Shown: positions 1-12,000 of the stretch, piece after piece
Layout of the letters: each line of letters starts with the position of its first letter
Numbering within the stretch: position 1 is the first letter of the stretch
NCBI GenBank assembly: GCA_025331565.1
Contig: JAFREQ010000093.1
Span: forward strand, 688,001 to 752,000
Direction: 5' to 3'
Origin: Holacanthus passer
Lineage: Eukaryota; Chordata; Actinopteri; Pomacanthidae
DNA: 64,000 bases
Position numbers and translations under genes: made by a program
Notes under the pieces: model-generated
What the model saw: the letters and a program-made list of their open reading frames with translations, nothing else
Database searches by the model: none
Told to the model about the DNA's origin: nothing

Positions 1-1000
1 ACCTGAACACCTGAATACCTGAACACCTGGGCGCAGGTAGTTTATCTGACTGCAGACATGCAAGTCAAGAAAGACGAGTTAACAACGAAGGACCAGGCGA
101 AACATTTGTTCCCACTGAGATCAGTGCCTCCATCCCAGTAAAGCATTGACTGTGTCTGTCTGCTGAACTGAGTGAAGCTCTCAGCTCAGGGTTGAGTCAT
201 CCAGTAGGTTGAGTCCGAATCAGACACGATTAAAGCAGATGTTTTGGACCCAACATGAGTCCAAGTCAGTTAATTCACCATCAAGCACAATATGTTATCT
301 ATTAAGACGAGCTGTCACCTTCATGACAAGGTTAGCCTCTTTGAACAGCTGTTCATTTCATTAACTTCACCCTCAAGCTCTGCCAGTTTACATCGTTCCT
401 CCAGTTGTCCAAGTTTCATACATTTTCCCTCACTTGTCTGACGTTGGTGTTTAAGTGAAGCTAGGAGGCTAACGGAGCTAAAGACGGTAAGAATCTATAT
501 TAGCAGGCTAACGTGCTGGCTAGCCGTCGTTAGCTCAGTGGGAAGCTGACAGCCGAGCAGAGTCGTTATGTAGAACAGAAAACGACCAGATGAGGATTAA
601 TCTGACATGAAGCTAACAGCTAGATTAGCACCAACTAGTAGGCATCTGGTTAAACTACAAGGCCGAGACACTTGGCTGACATGGGGTGTAACGTTAACCG
701 TGGCTAACTTAGCTTAGCTTGGTTAGCCTGTGTATAAAACCAAGCTAAATTCACCAGTTTGCTATGAGCGACGTAATCAGTTAATTAGTTTGTTGCCACT
801 TTGCCGAGTCGGTTATGTTGTTAAACCCCAACAACAACACGGTCATCTCAGGTATATAAAGGCTAGAAAACCAACAGCATCATGTACAAGTGAGTGAGAA
901 ACTACCTTAGCTAACTACGTAGCTAGCGAACACTAACGACAACAACAAGCATCTTCCCTGAACGTCCAGCTAGCTTTAGCATTAGCTTTAGCTTGTCTTC
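1..1000. other. Intergenic or first-intron DNA, no coding exon seen
   Basis: No convincing exon was found on either strand. The first 32 bases are four imperfect copies of an ACCTGAAC-like 8-mer. From about 450 to 980 the DNA is dense in GCTAGC/GCTAAC/TTAGC words, a composition I associate with fish DNA around transcription starts and first introns. By synteny with human, where AFTPH follows LGALSL, this could be the start of aftph running left on the minus strand. That is inference; no aftiphilin coding sequence was recognised. Confidence 0.35.
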
Positions 1001-1330
1001 ATCAGCACCCTGGTTTGACAGCAGGTGTCTCAGTGACCAAAAGAAACAGTTGATCTGACCGTGAGATGACGTCCACTGATGTCCATGACTCAGCTGGAGA
1101 CACTTCCGTCCACACGGTGTCGGATCAGGCGGCTGGACCGAGCGGGACGGCTGAAACTGAAGCACAAACTGAAGGTTGAGTCAACCGGCGGCTGCTGCTG
1201 CTGCTGCTCCCCAGCCTCAATATCTCCCAGCATGCACCGCGGTGACAGCTCGGCTCCGCTGCTTCCTCCAAAACTTTCCGTGTTTAACAGGTACGGGCAG
1301 TTTTTAGACTGACATCAGAGCAAAAACACC
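1000..1330. promoter_or_regulatory. Promoter-like CpG-containing segment with a ZNF143-type motif
   Basis: This segment is richer in GC and CpG than its surroundings. It carries CTCCCAGCATGC at 1224-1235, resembling the CCCAGCATGC core bound by ZNF143/THAP11 at many vertebrate promoters, next to a CTG repeat at 1191-1206. A consensus plus-strand donor (AACAG then GTACGG) lies at 1290/1291. A 37-codon reading frame from ATG 1066 could end at a weaker donor (GAAG then GTTGAG). No continuation was found in either case, so the direction of transcription is unresolved. Synteny favours a minus-strand gene leaving the window to the left. Confidence 0.35.
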
Positions 1331-2874
1331 GCGGGAAAGAAAGACTTTGTCCACACGAGACGGTCAGTTTCTGATTCACTTGTCTTTAACATTTATGAAC
1401 CATGAAGTTTTTATCTTTTAGTGACGATCCAGAAACAAACATGCGCCTCCGACAGGTGAAGATTTTTCCAAGGATGGCGAAGACATGTCCCGCCCCACTC
1501 TGCCTCTGATTGGCTTAGCCTGATATTCTTATCGTGATCCCAGCCAATCCCAGTCCTCCTCCCAAAACCTAACCAGTACAAGCCAATCAGAGGCGGAGCA
1601 GAGCTGGCTATACCATCCTAGGAAAAGTATTGACGAGGTGAAAATGGCCAGAAAAAATTTAAATACCCGGAAAAACAGTTCAATTTTCGTCAAATATCAA
1701 AACAAAATCTACAAAAAGAACCTGTAAAATATTAGTGAAATAGGCTATTTGACAAAAATTTGTAAAATATCCACAAATCTTCAGTAAAATATAAGTTAAA
1801 TATCCGAAAAATATTATATATATATATTACTAACATATATCAAAATTATTATTGAAGTATCCAAAAATATTAGTAAAATACCAGGAAAAAACGGGAAATT
1901 ATCTGAAAAATATTAGCAAAATGCCAAAAAAATTAAATCATTGTTATGTGCAGCTGTAAACTATCAACCACTATTTCTACTTTGCTTTACTATGAATTTA
2001 GAGAAATATGATTTTGAATGGTGATGAATGAACCTGCGATATTTTACGTTCACCCAGAGGAAATACAGTCATTAACTGCTTTATTTGAAGAAAATACAGT
2101 GGTTTTCACTGGATGGCCACAGATAAGATGTGACGTTAAAAAATGCTGAAGTCAAACAGAGGCACGCATTTCTCCTACAGACATTCATGTTCATATTTGC
2201 CAGCTGTTAATTATGGATGGCAGCTCGATCATACTATGTGGTTTGAGGTAGTCATCACATATTAGGCATCACATCGACTGAACATTTTCATTCTTCATTT
2301 CCTTCATCCTACAAGATCACAGAGTTCTTCATATTACAACTGATTATGAACAAAAACAGAACAAAATATAAAAACAGTCGAACACATGGCCTCTCTGAAT
2401 GTTTCTGTCACAAATGACAGTTTGGCAGGAAACTTTCCTTCACATGTTTACAGCCAAGACCACAATAATCTAATATAAAAAGTTCTATCATAAAATGGAG
2501 GAAAAGTTAAAAAGTCAAGACATCCACCAACTTACCAAAGTCACAAACATACAGTGAAGGAAAACACTATGAATACAACTTTTTTCATTACAGTGTAAGT
2601 GTGACGTAGAGAAACTTTCATGATCGACAAATAAAAATAGGATTTACACATATCTACACTTGTGACTAATTTATGTTCACAAATGCACTGTCCATCCCAC
2701 AAACAGAAACCAACCAGTTCAAACGAATGCGTCACACATTTTTAAATCTGGTTTTCATTTGTAAATCATGAAACACATATTTGTCTCCAGTACTGAGACT
2801 AATTTCCCTGCATATTAAATATCTGGGACCAAAATGTCCAAGTCCCACAGTCCTTTACTGCAGTTTCCTTCACT
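1331..2874 (-). other. lgalsl: AT-rich DNA, distal part likely the lgalsl 3' UTR
   Basis: No coding exon was recognised. The segment directly 3' of the lgalsl stop codon is probably its 3' UTR. A minus-strand AATAAA (TTTATT on plus, 2080-2085) would give a UTR of about 0.8 kb. The remaining 1,331-2,050 is AT-rich with many AAATAT words and no recognised element. Confidence 0.35.
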
Positions 2875-5800
2875 TCAGGCCAGTTTAGTGATGGTGATGC
2901 TGCCTTTGATCCACAACGTGTCGATGTCGCTGAGTGACGTCAGTCTGTGGGAAAAGTCAAACAGCTGCTGGCCGTCCACAAACACACAGAACCGACTTTG
3001 TTCACAGTGAATCTCAATCTGAACAAAACGTGAGAGGAAAAAAATCAAATACTTGGGTTAAAAAATTACTGGATATTTGCTTGATTTAGATTTTTTGACT
3101 TGATCGTTCTGCTGGTTTCAGCAGCCTGTCACACAGCAGTTGGACTGGTCGTCTGCTCGTGGCTCTTAGTTTTGCCCTGTGGTGCACCGGCCTGCACACA
3201 CCGCAGCTATCGAAGCACAACCGGACATTTCGTGTCACTGGCACAAAGCTCTGCTCAGTTCAGAGTGTGTGGACAGATGCCGGTACCTTGAACGGCTGCT
3301 CTCTGATGAAGGGGAAGAAGGGGATGGCTCTGTCGGCGTCTCCCCAGGATCCGGACACACAGGCTCTGCGCACGACTTGTCGGTCCCTGAATCGAACACA
3401 AAGCTCCAGAGCCACGTCGGCCGGAGGCTCCCTGGATGTTCCACGGCCGCATGTCAGGGCAACGTAGAACCTGAGAGAACCGACAGCAGCCAGAAATCTG
3501 ACACCACTGATCCGACTTCACATAAAGGATTCCGAATGGAACAGTAGAGAAAGCAAACTCAGATCTGTAACTAAAGTAAAAGTAGAAATACCACACTGTA
3601 GAAATACTCTCTAACAAATACAAGTCCTGCATTCAAACTTAAATTTAAATCTTAGAATCAAAATACTCTTAAAGTACCAAAAGTAAGAGTACTCATCATG
3701 CAGAATGGCCCATTTCAGAATGATGTGTATTTTAATATTGGATTATGATCATTGATGTATTATTGTGTTAAGTACTTTAAGGTTGCATCTGGTAAAGATA
3801 GAGCTCATTTCAAGTACTGTATATACTGCTGAGTAGCTTAACCTCGAAAAGTACATCATAATTTATTAGTTATATTTTGCATTAATAATCTGAATATGAA
3901 AAGTAACTAGTAACTAAAGTTGTCAGATAAACGTAGTAAAAATAACTTCCCTCTGAAATGTAGTGGAGTACAAGTATAAAGTGACATGAAAAGACTCAAG
4001 TGAAGTACAAGTACCTCAAGTACACGGTTGGTAGTGATGCAGGAAAGAAGTGGAAGTTACATGAAGGTGCATGTGTTTTTACCTGTCGGGACGGGGGTCC
4101 ACAACACCAACTACTACAACCTTCTTCCCCGGCCGCATCCCACCTGCGATGTGACCTCTGAAAGGAACTGCCTGCTCACACACACACACACACACACACA
4201 TACACACACACACACACTGACTGTGATGAATTACTCTGTGTCTAAATGGAGTGAGACTGAAAAAATAAAAGGAATGGAACAGGAATGCTTGTGAGTCAGA
4301 AACAATGATAATGAAAACATACAATTAGGAATAGTGAGGAGAATAAAATGGTGACTTGATAAATCAAAGTAAAAAACAAAGCAGTAAACTGTATATTAAA
4401 GTATGAGTATTTGAAGCACTGTGAGGGAAAGAGGCCCCTGTACAGAGTCTGTGTTGGTCATCGTGTGATTTCAGGGTCGACGTTACCAGAGTCCTCTCAG
4501 CGTCTCTGTCAGCAGAGCGAACGCTCGCTTTCTTTTCATCACTTTTCTGTGGAAAAACCCATTTCTGAAAAGAGAAGAAGGAAAAATCACTGGATCTGTT
4601 CTGCATCTGCATATGAAGAAATCAAGAGGAAAGTTCAGGGGGGTCATAGAAATCAGTAGGATTCATCCTCTGAGGACCATGAGTGCTAATATCGTGGAAA
4701 TCTGACCAACAGTCGTCGTGGACGTCTCACTCGGGACCAAAGTGTTGGACTTGTCATTAACCATCTGTTTTGGTGGAGGAAGTGCTCAGATGCTTTATTC
4801 ATGTAAAAGTAAGAATACCATAGCCTGGAAATACTCCATTACAAGTTAGAGCCCTGAATTTAAAATGTTACTTGAGTAAGAACACAAGTATTAACTGCAA
4901 AATGTACTTAAAGTATCAAAAGTAAAAGTACTCGTTATGCAGCTACTATAGAATATTTTATTATTCTGCTTTTATCGCTAACATTCACATGTAGGAGCAT
5001 TTTAATGTTGTAGGTCGTCAATGTGGAGACAATTTGAGATACTTCGTATATTACTGGGTAGATCGAAAGTAACTATAAGTGTCAAATAAATGTATTGCAG
5101 TAGAAGTACAAGTAGGATAGAATGGAAACACTCAAGTACAAGTACCTCAAAATCGACTACTTGAATAAATGTACTTAGTTACATTCCACCACATGAAAAC
5201 TTTAGAGAATCATTAAAAGAGTTTATGTCTAAAAAAAATACGTAAATCTGCATTTCAATTTTTTACGTAACGTTTATTTTGTAAATAAGTAACATCCAAT
5301 TAATTTTGTTGATAATTTGTTTGACCTTTTTGTCTTTAAAACCATGAAAAATATCTCAAATTTGCAGCAGTACTTGAATTAGAAGACTACAAGACTAATA
5401 TTACTAGAATGACATAATTATAATCTTTTAATAAATGTGTACATTTCCCCATTGTGGGACTAATAAAGGAACATCTTATCTTATCTTATCTTATCTTATC
5501 TTATCTTATGTTAACACAGAGAAAATGATGGGGAAAGTTTTGAGTTAAAATCAAAGCTCTGTGTTTCATTGGCTGATGCTGACGCTCAACAGTCGTCAGA
5601 GACAAACAATTAACAGCATGACATCACGAGCCGTGTGAGCGTCACATGCTGACGTGTCGTCTGACAGGAACCAGAAGTTCAATGAGTTCAGGTTTACCGT
5701 CAAAATAAAAGCAGCTGCTTTTAGGTATTAACGTCCCAATATACTTCAAGTTGCCAAAAGTAAAAGTACTCATTATTCAGAATACACAGTAAGAATAATG

Positions 5801-6165
5801 TATATTCTCTTATTAGATAATAACTACTGATGTGTTCATCACTTTAATGTTGCAGCTGGTAAATAACATGAAGCTGATTGTGATCCTGAAAATGCTGCCA
5901 CGTAGATTAACCCAACTTTTATTTTGTTAACTCTGACAGGAAGTCGTTTCATTGTCTCGGCCTGAGTTGAGCAGCAGGTCGACGTTCTTTCAAAACCAAG
6001 AAAACACATTTTCAGTCCAAACATTCACCTGAGAAACAGAACAAAGCTTGAGAGAAGTCGATCACTGATCAGGTTCCTGTCTGTGTGACCTGTGACCTGT
6101 GACCTGCCACTCAGGTGTCGACTCACCTTCCTGCCCGCCGCCGTCACTCTGTGTGTTTCAGCCAT
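2875..6165 (-). CDS. lgalsl: Galectin-related protein (LGALSL family)
   Basis: Four coding exons: 6127-6165, 4083-4171, 3287-3470 and 2875-3018. All have GT-AG borders and together give 456 nt (151 aa) with no internal stop. Residues 14-151 form one galectin carbohydrate-recognition domain. PFRGHIAGGMRPGKKV (16-31), IPFFPF (92-97) and VFVDGQQLFDF (115-125) are LGALSL hallmarks. The canonical galectin sugar-binding H-N-P-R stretch reads LCVRF (64-70 region), so His and Asn are missing. Trp85 is present, but the Glu three residues later is replaced. Lactose binding is therefore unlikely, as reported for mammalian LGALSL. The ATG at 6165 lies six bases inside an exon with a good acceptor (TTTCCCTCAG), implying an upstream non-coding exon. 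The N-terminus before the domain is 13 aa, against about 36 in the human protein. A (CA)n tract abuts the acceptor of coding exon 2. Neighbours slc29a (same strand) and peli1 place it in the 2p14-like block. Confidence 0.87.
3560..4025 (+). repeat. GTAC/AAGTA-rich interspersed repeat, copy A
   Basis: Contains AAGTAAAAGTA, TTAAAGTACCAAAAGTA, AGAGTACTCATCATGCAGAA, GTTGCATCTGGTAAAGATAG and AAGTACAAGTACCTCAAGTA. The same ordered words recur in four other places in the window. It lies in the lgalsl intron between coding exons 2 and 3. It looks like a non-autonomous transposon-type repeat common in percomorph fish; the superfamily was not determined. Confidence 0.7.
4175..4218. repeat. (CA)n microsatellite at a splice acceptor
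   Basis: A nearly pure CA run with one T interruption. On the lgalsl sense strand it is (GT)n ending in GAGCAG, directly upstream of coding exon 2. Confidence 0.95.
4774..5195 (+). repeat. GTAC/AAGTA-rich interspersed repeat, copy B
   Basis: Same word order as copy A, in the same orientation. It begins near GGAAGTGCTCAGATGC and ends ACTTAGTTACATTCCACCAC, the fullest end seen. It lies in the lgalsl intron. Confidence 0.7.
5440..5510 (+). mobile_element. Retroposon 3' tail with TTATC repeats
   Basis: Reads CCCCATTGTGGGACTAATAA followed by about seven CTTAT/TTATC pentamers. This resembles the 3' end of fish LINEs and the SINEs that borrow their tails. No coding part remains. Confidence 0.55.
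5700..5880 (+). repeat. GTAC/AAGTA-rich interspersed repeat, partial copy C
   Basis: A short copy with AAGTTGCCAAAAGTAAAAGT, GTACTCATTATTCAGAA and TTTAATGTTGCAGCTGGTAA, matching the middle of copies A and E. Confidence 0.6.
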
Positions 6166-6282
6166 GTTGATCTGAGGGAAACAAACAGCAGAGGAATGAG
6201 CTGCACGTCCAGTTTGTCTGCCTCCGACGTCTCCTGTCGACTGAGTCAACGCTGACGTAGAAGCTTCAACCTGGTTCACTGC

Positions 6283-6286
<4 letters not shown>

Positions 6287-6313
<27 letters not shown>
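6287..6313. repeat. (CA)n microsatellite
   Basis: A 27-base CA run 5' of the lgalsl start-codon exon, inside its first intron. Confidence 0.95.
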
Positions 6314-6839
6314 TGTGATAATCAGCTGCCCCTGCATGCCTTTCTCTCTCAGGTCAACAACAAGTGAGCTTATTGTCAGGCTGTAACTGCAGGCAAAACC
6401 CACACATATTAAATCCTCTGCAAGTCGGGAACATTTCTTCCAGCAGAGCAAAAGTATTCTGACACCAACACGTTTTATTTGTTCCCAGAAAGTTTGTCAG
6501 ATCATTTTATCAGTAAAATTCTGACAGTTTGTTGTGTAAAACAGGATCCATATGCAGATAATGGAGTTCAGAGTTCAGCCGGTGAAACAGCTCTTTTACT
6601 GTGCTGGTTTGTTGCTCACCTTAAAACACACTTCTCTTTGAATTTATCTTGTACAAAACAAACTGTATTTTATTAAACTGTAGTTTTGCTGCAGTCTTCT
6701 CATGAGATCCTGTGTAAAAGCAGAAATGCGAAACAAAGCGTCTCCTTGTGTGAAAGTTAGCAAAGGATAAAAGGCTGTTTTCAGCCTCTGTGCTGGATCA
6801 CTGGATAACGTGATGCACATATTCATGGTCCCCGGAGAA

Positions 6840-7330
6840 GGAATCCTCGTGACTTTGATGTTGACTTTGATGACTTTTCCTCTAGCGCCACCAGCAGGTC
6901 AAACTTTCACCTAACCTGTGAAATTTCTCAACATCCACTGAATGAATTGGCACAGTTTGTACATTCGTGGTTCCTAGTAGATGAATCCTAAAGTCTTTGG
7001 TGATGCACTGACTGTTGAAACCATCTGCAGGTTGAGATTTGCAGTTTTAAGTGAAACTTTTTGAAAGCTGTCGGATGGATTTGCCAGGAGATTTTATACA
7101 CACATTCATGTTGCCCTCAGAATAAATTTTAATAAAACAGTTGCTCACTGCAGTTTTTATCAGACAAACAGGAGGAAACAGTTCATGTGTTGGGAACTAT
7201 TTTCAGCAGCGGATGAATCCACATTTGGTCTCTTGTGAGTCTTTGTGTTTGTGGGATCGAGTCCAGATAAACGACAGTGTGTGAGTTCAGGGTGGACACA
7301 CACTTGTTAGGAGAAACATTCGGTGTTGGT
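6840..7330 (+). repeat. Dispersed fish repeat, left copy of a pair
   Basis: The first part (6,880-7,130) contains CTAGCGCCACCAGCAGGTCA, typical of a common fish repeat. The part from about 7,150 to 7,290 is nearly identical to 58,838-58,970: both read TTTTTATCAGACAAACA, then GGATGAATCCACATTTGG, then GAGTCCAGATAAACGACAGT. It lies in the lgalsl 5' intron. Confidence 0.65.
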
Positions 7331-7539
7331 TTGAGTCTGAAGATGAGATTTGATGAAATTAAGATCAACGTAGTATTTCATCAGTTATCCTTTAAGGTGT
7401 GTTTGAAGTCAGTTCCAAAGTTAGTTCAGTTTCAGCAGTGAGAGCTACAGTGATATAGACATTGGAGACGTTGACAAGAACTTCGCTTTAGTCGTCCAGA
7501 AACCAAGAACAGAATCAAGTCGAGTCCAAACAAACTCAC

Positions 7540-7690
7540 CTCAGCGATCTGCAGCAGAGGAGCGAGGCTCTGACGGGATGAATGGGAGGAAGCAGGAGGA
7601 CGTGAGGTCAAAGGAAAAGAGGCCGGAGGAAGAGGAAACGGGCGGCAGCGACTCCATGTGAGTCAGCAGTCAGTTCGCAGAGAAGCTTTC
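7540..7690 (-). other. lgalsl: Probable lgalsl 5' non-coding exon and promoter
   Basis: A consensus donor on the minus strand (GAG then GTGAGT) sits with its exon edge at 7540. It follows a purine/GC-rich stretch containing GCCGCC and would join to the acceptor at 6171/6172 just before the start codon. The upstream limit is not defined; 7,690 is a guess from base composition. The role as lgalsl exon 1 is inferred from the unpaired acceptor. Confidence 0.45.
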
Positions 7691-8256
7691 ACAGTCCGGT
7701 CATTCTGCTTTCATTGACTGAAAGACGACAGACAAGTGTGGTGGTTCCAGTCGGAACGGCACCAGTAGTAATGTGCTGTTTTCACACTGTGACCTCAGGA
7801 GACAACAAGTTTCTGGAAATGTAAAAAAAGAGATAAATGTGTTCCCTTCAATTCTCACTAAAACTTTAAGGGATCCACAAAAAACAACAAATTCATTTCA
7901 TGAACTTAAAGTGTCTGACAATTGACACTGAAACATGAATAGGTCATAAGTTCAAATAAGAGCTGCGTCCAAAAAGGTTTTGTAACTTTCTGAAGCCGAC
8001 AGTTGCACCATTTCTGTGCAGTGATGGATCAGGTGTGTGGAAGCGAGGAAGACGTTTGAAATGAAACACTTTGGCTTCGAGGGGCGTCTGAAACAGAGTC
8101 TGAAAGAGCTTTTCTCGCTTCACACAAAAACAAAACACAAAATCAACTCATTTTTGTGGCTAATTTCTAACTGTATACTTGTCAATGAACCGATTTCTGA
8201 TTTCTGATTCAGAGCTGATGTGTAATAAAACCCACAACAGTGACAATTCTGTGCAT

Positions 8257-9053
8257 TTTATTATGAAAGCAAATAGAAAATTAGTTATATATTTATATAT
8301 ATAAAAAAAGCTGCATAATCATGGTACAAAAGCTTCATAAATAAACAACGAGAATACAATAAAAAATGTCTTCAGTTATAAAAACATTTTTAAAATAGTA
8401 ATGTTTACAAAATGATTCCGAATGTTTAAAGAGCAAACAGCATGACATAAAAATAATGACGATAAAATAGTTAAAACCCCCAAAATTCAGTGCATCTAAA
8501 GATAAATTACAATAAAACAAAAAAGAAGTTCAGTGATCAAGAAGCAACGTACATTTTTAAATAGATTAGCATAAGGTAAAATATCAAATTCACCAGTGTG
8601 TGATTTATGTCTGTTCACTCGTTTTATTGCAGTGGAAGGAAAAGATATGAATTTGGAGAGGACTTTCAAAATGGTCACCTTGTCTTCAGAATCGAAGCAG
8701 GATTCACATGTAAGCTGAGTTGATCATTATACCCAATTAATAAAAGTACAGATTAAAAAAATGAAACTACTATGTTGTGCATTGAATTCCTGTTTTGTTA
8801 TTGCACAATTATATGTAAAAATACTTCATCTGGCCTCTCAGTTTAGGTAACGTCCATTCAATAATCCATGCACAGTTTACTCAACAGTCCGTATATATGT
8901 TTCTTATATGATTCTTAAGGCGCTCAGTAATGCCAGTGTGTTTGGACTAATATAAAAAAAAAGCGCCTGCTTTTACTCGGGTTCATATTGTTTAAGACCG
9001 GCTGAATTTCCTAATGAGGATCAATAAAGTCTCACTCGCCTCGTCCCGGTCGT
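8257..9053 (-). other. slc29a: slc29a 3' UTR with polyadenylation signal
   Basis: This non-coding stretch follows the transporter stop codon. A minus-strand AATAAA (TTTATT on plus) lies at 8257-8262, giving a UTR of about 0.8 kb. No other exon is visible here. Confidence 0.5.
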
Positions 9054-12000
9054 CTAAACCAGTTTCCCCAGTAGGAAGGAGAACGACGCTCCCAGTGCCA
9101 GACCCAGAACGAGGAAGAAGGTCATCAGAGAGCCGGCCGTCTCGCAGTCTTTACAGCGCACCAACCTGACGGGAAGAGACAGTCACAACACGTCCACTTT
9201 GGTCGTTCATCCACATCAAGAAAACGTCTGTGACCCTCAAAATCTTTTGTTACTGAGTCAACGCTGCAGCACATTTGGTCCTTGTTAGAACCCAGACCAG
9301 GAAGCGAAACCACCAAGTGTAGCCTCGAATAAGACTTTTGAAAGGATGAAAAATTGAGAGACAACTAGTATTTTTTGTCCTGAGGGTGGCGCCACAGGAA
9401 AAACCACGTCACCTAAATCATATGGTGCCTCCTTTCATTTTATTCATTCAGACTGACTTTGTGTTCGACATTTACTTCTTTGGTTTGTTTTGTCTGAATC
9501 ACAATCAGTCGTGAATGATGCATCTGTGCTGCTGACATCTACTGACGAGCACAGACATTTTGTCGAGACTGAAGAAGAAACTATCGTTAGTTATCCGGGT
9601 CAACATACAACTAACTGTATAGTTGTGACCTTTTTTCTTTGGCAGCTATGGACAAAGATGACGTCCACGTTTTTAATCCTTAAAATTCTGACTGGTTAAC
9701 TGTTTGTCAGCAGCAGTTAATGAGCATCAGTCGCCGAGTATAGAGTCTGAGAGATGACTCTGGAAACAGGACAAAAATAATCGTTAGAGTCAACTCACTG
9801 TGGAGCGTAGATCATGCAGAGGCTCGCCAAGTACCCGTTGGAGAAGGAGAACAGGGCCATGATGGTGACGAAGGCGCAGTCGTGGCTGAAGAGGACGGTG
9901 AGTTTGGATTTCTCCACGTTACACATCATGAGCAGAGGGATGAAGACCAGACGAGACAACACGGCGATGGGGAACAGGACGCTCTGCTTCGAAGGCTGCA
10001 CGAACATCAACAGAGCCATTTAGAAAGGATTCATGTGACGACTCCAAACTGAAACAGTAGAGTAAATCCTTGGAGCAGCAGCGGACTCACCCATTGGACG
10101 AGAGACGGGGCGCTGCGGCCGACCAAGTCCATGGTGTTGAAAACGATGAAGCAGCAAACGCAGGTGAACACTTTTTCTGTAAAAGACAGAGAGCAGGACT
10201 GAGAGGTGGACGGAGGGTTCAAAATACTGTGAACAGACAATATAACACCGTACGTTTAATCACTCTGAACTCTGTCTAATGGGAGGCGGCCATGTTTGTT
10301 TCACTTCCAAATTATTAAGCCAGGTCAGATATATAAAAGTCTTCCAGTCGTAACTACGACTCTGATGTGAACAATTCAGATAAATCTGATATGACAACAA
10401 ATAACGTGATGTCTCACCCCAGGAGGCGTCACTGTAGACAGTCCTCACTCGGACTGTGATCACAGGAAACACTGACAGGGTGACGGCAAACACACATGTC
10501 ACACACGCAGCCATCAGCCAGATCTGCAGGACACACGGGACGAGTCAGGATTACTGACATACTCATGTTTTCAGTGTGCGGTGAAACATGCTCCAGAGCT
10601 CAAATCTTCTCGCTTGGAGGACAAGACTGAAACTTAATGGAGCGTCACGAGCCAACAGCAAACACTTGTTGTATTGTATTGTTAAGGCTGTGAATGATGC
10701 AATCGACTGATCGCTGTTTGAGTTCTTGCATCACTGACACACCTGAATCCAATCATAGGTACAAAACAACAATCATAATAGGACCAACAACGGATCCAAA
10801 GAAAAACAGTGAGTATCCACCGACTCAACATCAACTCAACCAGAGTCTGGAACAGACTTAGTTCCACCTGCTCTCATCAGTCATGATGAAAAGTCGTTTA
10901 CCTTTTTGAAGACAGCCAGGACGGAGGAACGCTCCTGATTCTCCTCTGGCTCACTGATGAACTTCCTGTTGGCCTCAAGCTCTTTATCGTTGTTCTTTAA
11001 CACTTTTTTGTCTTTAAAAGGAAAGAAATAAAAACATATTAGTGACTTAATTAATAATGGGATCATCCAAACTTACCTGGAGCTTCAAACTTAGTCTTGT
11101 TCTCTTACTAACATCGCACCTCACACAGTTCTTACGAAGAGATTAGTTGGTTCTAAATATTTACACCCACTAACTACTAGTTGTTATAGATAACTAACAA
11201 AGCTCACGTTAAATTTCATTAATGATGTTTAAAAACTGTAAAGCTGAAGAGTTGCAAAAATTGCAAGTCACATAAATAACATGCCTCAAGCTGCAAAACA
11301 TTATGTTAGATCATTCTAAACTTTATGAATACTGTTAACTCTGAAACACACACGCTGTATTTCTCCATGTATGCAGACAGAAGTAAAACAAATACTACAG
11401 ATATACCTAAAACTTTGCGTTTGAACTCAGTGAAGGATTCATGAAAAGCTGGTGTGACTCCTGAACGTTTGACTTCGATCTAAATCACCGACAAACCACA
11501 AACATGTTGCTGAATGAGACGGTGTGAGAACCGACCTGTGCTGCTGAGGAGTTCCTGTGACGGCTCCGCTCCGTCACACCGACTCCTGCTCAGGTAAAAA
11601 CGAGCAAATTCCTGCAGACGAGAGTCAAAACTGTCAGAAGATCATATTCAAAATATTAAAAATCATATACAGTCGTTCAGCATACAGACAGAGAACATAC
11701 AGATAACGGCAAAGTCTTTACTTTCAATTTACTGAAAAAACCCAACTCTGGTTATTTAATATGTGACATTAATGTAGTTTAAATATTTTAGTCTGACATT
11801 CATTATTTTCATTTGTAGCATCGTTAGCAGCAGCAGGGACCTGTGTATCTTAATGGACAGATTTTTTGTCTAATAAAACACAAAGTTTTACTAAATAATG
11901 AACAAAAATATTTTGAATGCTAAAACAGCATCAAAGTAAATATAAGGACTGAAAACAAGGCGAGGAGCTGGATGGAGTCCATTCGGACTGAATGAATGTT

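Noticed and set aside
1079..1312. 77-aa frame ending MHRGDSSAPLLPPKLSVFNR before a good donor
   Set aside because: It contains a CTG-repeat-derived Cys run, has no recognisable family match and no downstream exon; kept only as part of the promoter-like region.
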